Source: Athripsodes cinereus
Taxonomy: Eukaryota; Arthropoda; Insecta; Trichoptera; Leptoceridae
DNA: 64,000 nt
Direction of reading: 5' to 3'
Assembly (NCBI GenBank): GCA_947579605.1
Contig: OX388317.1
Location: 11,055,384 to 11,119,383 of the forward strand
The notes under the pieces were generated by a model that saw nothing but the letters and a program-made list of their open reading frames with translations, was not told the DNA's origin and searched no databases. The position numbers and the translations under genes were made by a program. Positions 15,101-24,100 of this stretch are shown piece by piece. Every line of letters begins with the position of its first letter. Position 1 is the stretch's first letter.

Positions 15101-18100
15101 TGTTCAGAAGAGCGTTTTTTGTGTTTTGTTGTGCATATTTTCGTCTCTCCTAGTTATATGATACAGTGTAAATATATTACATTATTTTATTTGTACCAAT
15201 TACATTATTTTATGTGTAACAAATCAGAAAGCTTTTCCAGGATAACAGTAACAGTTACAGGTGTGATCTTCATTGAGGACATGCAGGATACATATAAATA
15301 CACATTGGTGATCATAACTCAATTTCGCCAAAAATGTCAGATACGAAAGTTAGTCAGAAGAGGAACGGTATGAATGATATTATTATAATAAGCAATTGAG
15401 CACCCTACTTAACTGCAGAGCTAGAAAATTAACTTTGTTAATCGTTATTGTGTTACTTTTTTAAATTTGCCTATAATAACTGAGAATCAGACAGCTGAAA
15501 AGAGATCCTGTATCAATTTCTCAAAAACTTAATACCTAAAAAACATACAACCTATTTCAAAAATCTCTGGGACCCCCAAAAAATAAATAACGGACTTAAT
15601 TTAATGGAAGTTAAATCCTTCCATCAATTATTTTGAGGTAGGTAACGTAACAGTTAAGCATATTGACAATTAACAAGCTTATGTCCAGCTTTGCTTACTT
15701 GCAATAAAGGCATATATTCGAATACTTAAAAATAAAAATGACAATCACAAGTATAACACTGAAACTTCACCTTAAAACTTTCACCATATATAATATCGAT
15801 GGCTTAGAGCACAGATGTTGTAAGTGCAATTTTTACCAAAAATGAGTTATTATACGCATGCGAATCTATATCATCTGAAGTATATTCCGTAGGAATATTA
15901 TTGTGTAACTCTGTGTAATTGATAAGATATTTAACAAAAACTATATGTGGTAAGTACTAATGGTATGGCATCTCAAACTTTCTACTTTGATTATCTCAAA
16001 ACTATGAAAACTGCACTTACAACATTTGTGTTCTAAGCCATCGATATGAGCTCCCCATTTGCGTGCAATTTACTGACAACTTCATATTTTGTTAAGATTT
16101 GTTTCATTTGTCTGATGATGATTTTACTTACGTATTTAATTTTTAAAAAGTCAACAAAAAGCAAGACATCTTTTCAGATGTAGAATCAGCAAAAAGAACC
16201 TTTGGACTACATCCCTTGAAGACAAAATCTTTACAGACATAAAACACCATCCTCAAAGACTTGTCATAAAATACTGTGTCACTCAAAGAGTGAATTTTAA
16301 TAATCTCTAACAATAAAGCACTGCCCCGCTACCATGCATTCTACCTTCAAATATAAAATAGGAACTTACATCACCACTAGATTGGTAAAGAATACTATCT
16401 TATTACATTCATACAGAGCATAGTCTTTTTTGAAGTTTTTTATCAGTCAAAGCACTTTCTTATATCACAGTCCAAATCTCATTCGTAACTCTAATCTCTT
16501 TCTACGAGTCAACATCTCCATCAAAACTACAATCTAAATAATAATACTAATATTTCCTATGGAATGATTGTCAAAAAACAAATAAAAAGAAAAATTCTCA
16601 TAACATATAGAATTAATAAACTCTTAAGTAATGCTACAATAAAGTGTTTCACACTTGAAATTTAATAAAACGTTAATAGGAACCGGTCTAATATAAACCA
16701 AAAACAAAAATGCAATATAAGAACAATAAAATTAAAAATTAACTTAAACTCTAAAGGTGCGTCGCTACAACGTCAGACAACAAATGCAAGATAGTGCTCG
16801 ATTACATCATGATGGATGATAACAATACTATGAACTATGTTATTATATGGGAATGCTATGAGAAGTGGCAGATGAGCATTGCACAACTTCATGCAATTTG
16901 ACACTTCACTCGACAATGCTTCCATATTATTACATACATATTGTCATCAGCCATCGTAACATAATCTAGCGTTATTTTGTAGCCACTGCCTGATGTCTGT
17001 AGAGAGGCGCTGAATCACACTTCAACTGAAAATCTTACCATAACATTATGTGACACAACATCTACAGGAGATAGAGCACCACACTCTCATTACACCCTAG
17101 CTTCTATTATATTAATACAACGTAATTCACTCATTAATTTTTAGGTCAACACAATTTCTATAATAATTTCGATAATCAGTATTCCATCTCTCATTCACAC
17201 ACCAAGTTCAAACTATACAATATAAACCTATATGTATATAGAATAATATGGAGAAAGAAACATTTTATCAGTGTCTTGTAAAAAAAGGTGAATTAACTAT
17301 TTGAACATAATCAAGCTGCCTATTGTGAGAGGATATAAGTTATTAGTGTATAAAATGACAATGCGTAGATTTCTACTCGGCAACAATATTATCCTGTGTT
17401 AGTAGAAACATATTTGTCCTTTTTTAACACAACATTCTTATAAACACCCAAAAGTTTGTATTGATTTTCTAAAGATAGTTGATTCCTCTTATTTTTTTTC
17501 CAAAACATCAAGGATTTACTATGAGCCAATGTAATCAACAAATTAAATTTACACTACTTCACAGCCATATCTGCTGCCATCATAACTTAACAAACTAGAA
17601 CGTCATTTCCACAGATAAAAACTTGAGTTTTTGGTATCTTGTACTCAAGTAGCTTAGCAAATAGATCGTTTGATTCTTGTTTGCTTCATTCTAACTTACT
17701 GAATGAACAGTGTTCTGTCTCTCTTTTCTTCTTTCCGTCAATTTTGAAAAGAAAAGAGAAGGAAAACATTTATCTTTATCTATATTTAAAGCCGGAAGCA
17801 AGGAGAGATAGAACATTATCTTTTATCGATCGTTTGATTCTCAAACACATATGTTGTGACATGAACATGTCAATATGTGTTATTATTATTTACTATTGAC
17901 GCCATGTTGATGTCTAAAATCCAACTAGCACGAAACAACAACATATCAATTTAATTTATAGTGTGTGAGAATGCTCACATATATGTAAAGAGATGCAAGT
18001 ATCCAAACGGTATTCAATTCAAATCATAAGTGTGAAAATGACCTAAAACATACACCCTTCAACAAACAAGCTTTTATAAAATTCTTAGAAATAATAGAAA

Positions 18101-21100
18101 AAAGCTTATCACTACATTGGTTTAAAAAGATTATAAATTGCGTATACTCATTTTTTTTAAATACTGTTTGTTAATGTTAAAATTTTACTATAAAAGTGGT
18201 ACTTTCTTATATTAAAAACTGTACCAGCAGTATTTAATATGGACTTCTATTAGTTAAATCAATTACATTTTTGCCTTAAAATTTTTAAAAAATTAAGTAG
18301 ATTCTTATGAAAAGTTCAAAACATTATTTTGTATGAACCACGGAATATACAAACATTGTAAAGAACAATATCACTATATTTTTGAAATTGTTATGATTAT
18401 TAGTTCCGTGGAGCATCGCGCAAAAAATTGGTCTCCCACTCTTTTTTGTATGTTTTTGAGTATGTACCCCGTAAAATCCAGGTGTGAAAAAATAAGGGTA
18501 TTTTTCACCTTAATTTTAGCAATGAAGTTTGTCGCCAATTCTGAATATCAAATAATATTTTTTTGTTGGCACGGAGAGAACGGCTTGCATGTTTGTTACG
18601 TGCGATTGGTCTGCTGGCTACCCCACTTATGAGATATGCCGTGATGATATAGTAGTAGTATTATGAGTTACATTAATTATTCAATCGCCATTACATTCTG
18701 AAGCACTTAATCTTGTATTATAATATTACCTAGTGATAAACGAACCAATGAAATCATTCCGAGTACTGATCAAAATGAAATAAACTGAGGTATAGTACGG
18801 TTACAATACAAGAGGTATTAAATAAACGTAAATGACCGCTATCTACTAAATGAATGTATAAGGAATAGTGACGTGGTATAAAATAGAAGCTAAGACAAAT
18901 ATAATGAATGAAAGAGCACCGTTAATAGGAACCTCCACAGGGGAAGCACCTCCCGCCATTCCTGCTGCAGACTCCATTTCTTCTACATTCTGGACTGGCT
19001 CTTGCTGCTTCTCCTTGTTTTGCTGAGCCGAATAATCTGGAAATATATAAAATGACAGATTAGATTCAGTAAAGGAAAATTGAAGTTCATAAACCACAGG
19101 TTGATTAAGGATCAGCTGCATACTGCAGATGATGTTTAATTTATATGTTGATACTATTTTTGTCTACTTAAATAGGTACTATTTTTGAATTTCTACTTTT
19201 GGGTATGTATTTGTTAAATATTGTCCAACTACTTTGCAATGATCATAAATGTGTTGATATGGGTCATATTTGAAATGTATATTTACGTGTAAATTTGGAC
19301 AGATTTCTAGTACAAACATTTTTCTACTTGTACATAAATGGAATATGTTAGCTAGTGGGTTGATCATTGAACAAAACTATTACAGTGTCAAGTGTCCGAG
19401 TATTAAACCACCAACTTTAAGCTACTCATTTGAAGACAAACAATTATAATAGGTATATCACCACATGAAGCCTACTAATTGTACCTTAAATGCCATGCCT
19501 TTAAAGTCAATATATAATCAATATTAGCTTTTTATGCTTAATCTTAGTTCAATAACATACATAATTTCCTTGCAGAGGTAAAAATACTATAAAGATAAGG
19601 CGTATCTGAGTAACAATAACTAAAAAAACATAATATTATTGCTATATGAGGCTATATTTACAAAACACAACTGGTTCAATCAATACATTCAACATGTGAG
19701 CACAATTGAAAATTTCTTAGAAATATGTTAGTAAATAGGAGCTGTTGATACCAAAAGCATAAATCAGATTTAACTCTAGTGGTTTCTGGCAATCATTTAG
19801 AGCCTGTCCGCACTGCAATTTTTCATCGCGCGAATTTTTTTCCGCAATTCTGTAACACATTGAATCTTATGGGAGTATCCGCACTTGCGATTAAAAAATC
19901 GCGCGGAAAAAAAATCTGTGATTTGATGCAAATTTGGTGCGAATAATTTCCGCGCAAATATTTTGCATAGTATGCAGTAGGTATGGCTATGTCCGCACTG
20001 CGAATAAAAATCGCAAATTTTGCTCAGTCGTGCGCCGGCACTCATGATGAGATGTCTTGTGCTTCGTCTCCCGGTCGGGCCATAGAAAATGAGGACGACA
20101 TTGAAATTGAAAAATTAATGACAATAAACATATTATACCTCCCGTGTGGGATAAGTTTGATCAAAATACTTCACTTATTTTAGAGGCATTAACTATGTAG
20201 CAATTTCTAGACATTTTTAAAAAATATATTTTAACCTGAATTTCCATGCTTATTTGTTACATGAAATTCATGTAAAAAATAAACAGAAATTCAAGTTATT
20301 TTTTTTAATGACAAAAATACTTCAATAGAACATTGAATTGAACATCGGTGAGATTGTGGGACAAAATATGTGAAGATTTATATTGGGAACAAATTCTTTA
20401 TTAATTTTTAATTTATTTTTTTAATAATAAATATATTTATTTCCAAAGTACACAATATAATTATTTTCAATAAACGATAAAAACAATCATAATAATATTC
20501 TACCTCCCTAGTAGAGATAGGTATCTCGTGTATCGGGAGGGAGTATAGACCAATTAAAATACACTAATTAATTACTGTATACTTATTTAATTCATTTTTA
20601 AATTTTTTTGGTCTGTGTGTAGGTTTAGGGTAGATGTTTATTTATATTTTTTCATATTGTCATGAAATTGACCCTTTCGATGAATGATAATATTCTGCAA
20701 AATACTGTCATCTTTTGATACGTCTGTTATGCCGCCGCCGAAGTATCAATTGAAATTTTCCTGGTGTCCATATGTTAGACGTTCATCTCAGCCGGGAACT
20801 GCATAGAAATGACAAAAATCGCGCGGGTTTTTATTCGCAGTGTGAACAGGGTGAAATTTTGATCAAGGAATTTAATTTGCGCGAATAAAATTTGCGCGGA
20901 GAAAAATCGCAGTGCGGACAAGGCCTTATAGTAGGTGCAGAGAAAAAATATGAAAGTAATAAATAAAATACCTCAATAAAAAATATAAACTACAATTTTA
21001 TATGCTAAAAAATTATGTTATATTCAAATATATACAACTCAGTGAGTATTATAAAAATCCATTTTCTTTCTTTTCTAATTCAAAAACGGAGCGGGCATAA

Positions 21101-24100
21101 TCACACATGCACCTCTCAGCTCAGTGTCAGTCTAAAATATACACCTTCTAAAAATCACAGCATACATGATTATGTAAGGATATGTAGTGTGCACGGTAAA
21201 TATCAAACTATATAATTCCATGGCTTAGAGCAGTGGTTCCCAAACTTTTGATTTCGCGTACCACACACGAAATTATAAATCAGTAGCGTACCACTGAACT
21301 GAATTTAAAAACATTTTATCTAATTATTTACTGTGTATGTCTTACGGCCATGGCTGCTTACGTACCACCTGCATAATTGTCGCATTCCTCTGGTGGTATG
21401 CGTACCATAGTTTGGGAATCACTGGCTTAGAGCACAGATGTTGTAAGTGCCACTGGGGCATTTTGCAGGGCAGCATTTTGAAACTTTTACTTTTGCTTTG
21501 TTTATGAATTTGAATATGATACACAAAACTAACGGTTAAATTATAAACATTTTCTAATTTATGATTTAAAATAAAATTATGATTATTCTAATACTATAAA
21601 ATATAATATATAACAATGTTTTATGTTTACAAAGTATACTACAATTACGCCTAGCGCTATCAGGGCAGTTTATGATTATTTTGTTAGTTTGCATGAAATC
21701 ACAAAGCTTTCTTTAAAACAGTACAAATACACCCCTCTTAATTATTGCATTTAAATAAAACTTTATATTTGCTCATGTTGAAAAGAAAAGTTTTGATTTT
21801 TAAATGATCTAATATAAGAAATAATCAGAAACAGGTATTTCACCACCATTGCAAAAAAAATAATACTATTGTGTAGTACATTCTTGTAGACAGCTACTGG
21901 CAAAATTTCAGCCGAATATGACTCGTAGTTTTGTTTTGAACGCGTGTGGAAGCGGGCGTGTCTACGGATTTTAGAAAAATGGGAATAATCAATTGGTGAT
22001 TCGATTTTTGTTTTTGGATGGGAAATCGCGCAGCGAAATCAAAGAAAGCCTGGATGCTGTGAACGGTGATTCTTCTCCTTCAATGGCGACCGTCAAAAAT
22101 TGCGTTAACGAGTTTCAATGTAATCACACATCGATTTTTGATGAGACATGCCTGAGTGCTCTAAAAACGGCAACCACGGAGGATAACGTGACAAAAATCG
22201 ATTGAAGATGCATGAGATAGCTTAGACAGCAAGCATCTCAAAAAACTGCGTGGGTCATATTCTGTATGAAATTTTGAGTATGAGAAAGCTGTCGGTGCCG
22301 TGTTTGCTCACTCCGGACAACAAGCACAACAGTGAGACCACTTCAGAGCAGTGTTTGACACTGTTTAAGAGCAATCAGAAGGAGTTTCATAGCCTTCGAC
22401 AAAACATGGATCTAATTGTACACTCTGGAGAGTGTAAGAATTCTCTGTCATTTTGACCTCATTCATTCTTTCCACAAAGTCCAATCATCGTAACTTATTT
22501 ACATTTCATCTTGGTTATTACACTAATTTCCATTTCACATTCCTCTCATAGAGCTCTGTTACGCACACAATTTTTTTTACCACAGATCATATTTATATAA
22601 TGGCAAAACTGGCTTACCTTCAATGTCTTTATCATCCGGATCTGTGTTCCCAATATCCGGTTCCACGTCACCTAAGGCATCATCTAAATTGGAACTATCT
22701 AAAGTTTGAGGGACATTCACGGCAGGTTCTGGAATTGAAGCTGATGATGATTTCTGACTTGATGTAGTTGTTGAGGATACTTTGGAAGACATCTGAGAAT
22801 AAAACAGTTGAAAAATCTTAATACTTTTGTATCAATGCACTTGCATTATTTCATTTATTTAAAACAATAATAGACCATTAAAGGATGACGTCACAGAAAA
22901 ATGTTTGGAGGTCCACGACGGAACAAAAACAAAACAAACAAAAAGGTGGTACCTCTTTCTAACTGCGCTGTTCTAAAACAAAGACAAAGCAAACAAAAAG
23001 GTGGTATCTCTTTCTAACTGCGCTGTTCTAAAACAAAGACAAAGCAAACAAAAAGGTGGTATCTCTTTCTAACTGCGCTGTTCTAAAACAAAGACAAAGA
23101 AAACAAAAAGGTGGTATCTCTTTCTAACTGCGCAGTTCTAACTATGCGTGAAAAAGAGATAAAGTACCATAACACATGCTATCTCAGATAGTAAATTATT
23201 TCAAAGAAGAGCGTTGTTATGTCGGTATTATCCTTCCGACTGTCAGTATTACAAAATTACTCAATATTAGGTGGAACGCCTAAAGAATACCTAATAATAA
23301 AAAAAAAACTGTCACTGTCGATTGTTATTATTTTGTCATCTGACTTTCTTTTTTTCTCTTATGGCATAATATCCAACAAGGATGATTTGCGCAATCTGAC
23401 TGTTTGCCCCCCAAGCAAAAGCAAATCCATAGACAAGACCACGTGACCTTTAATGGTCTATTGGTTATCACCTTTTTCTATAATATTTGATATTCTACAA
23501 TTATCTTCCACATTCTACTTACATTAAATTTTACTCATTTATTCATTCGTCGAATCATTCATTCACAACAAAACTACATATAACACTACAAAAATATGTA
23601 AGAATGTTAAAAAAAAAAGAAAACAAAGAATAAACAACATTAATAAATATACAATGTGGATACACATGTGTGGCTGACCAAGCAGAGAGACTATCTATTG
23701 AAATAATAATTTAGGTAATTATACATTTTGTCATATGAGAAATGATATTATGATAATGAAATGATTGTCACTAAATGTCCTTTTGCATAAAAAAAACACC
23801 AGACTAACCCTAACTCAACCTCCAAATCAGTTAAATGTAAAAATTATGGTTTACTTATGAGGAGTCAAAGGCCTACGAAAAATGCAAATTCCACCAGATT
23901 CTTAGTATCCAGGACAATAGTATAAATCTACATACAAACTATTCAAAATAATCAACATTCAGATACATTCACCTAATCTGAAAACATTCCCAAAAATTTA
24001 CCAATTGTAAAAAACAAGGTAAAATTTATATAACACTTACATTATCCTGAGGTGGCTTTTCAGGAACTGCAGTTAAATGTGGTGGTATTAGAACATTTGG

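Noticed and set aside
22577..22792. Stand-alone small gene starting MSSKVSSTTTSS
   Set aside because: The ATG follows a splice acceptor directly and the frame ends at a good donor with phase matching both downstream exons; it is exon 2.
23219..23446. 75-codon ORF between the TGN38-like exons
   Set aside because: Lies wholly inside the TIR element 22871-23460 and is not kept in its relative at 41529-41786.
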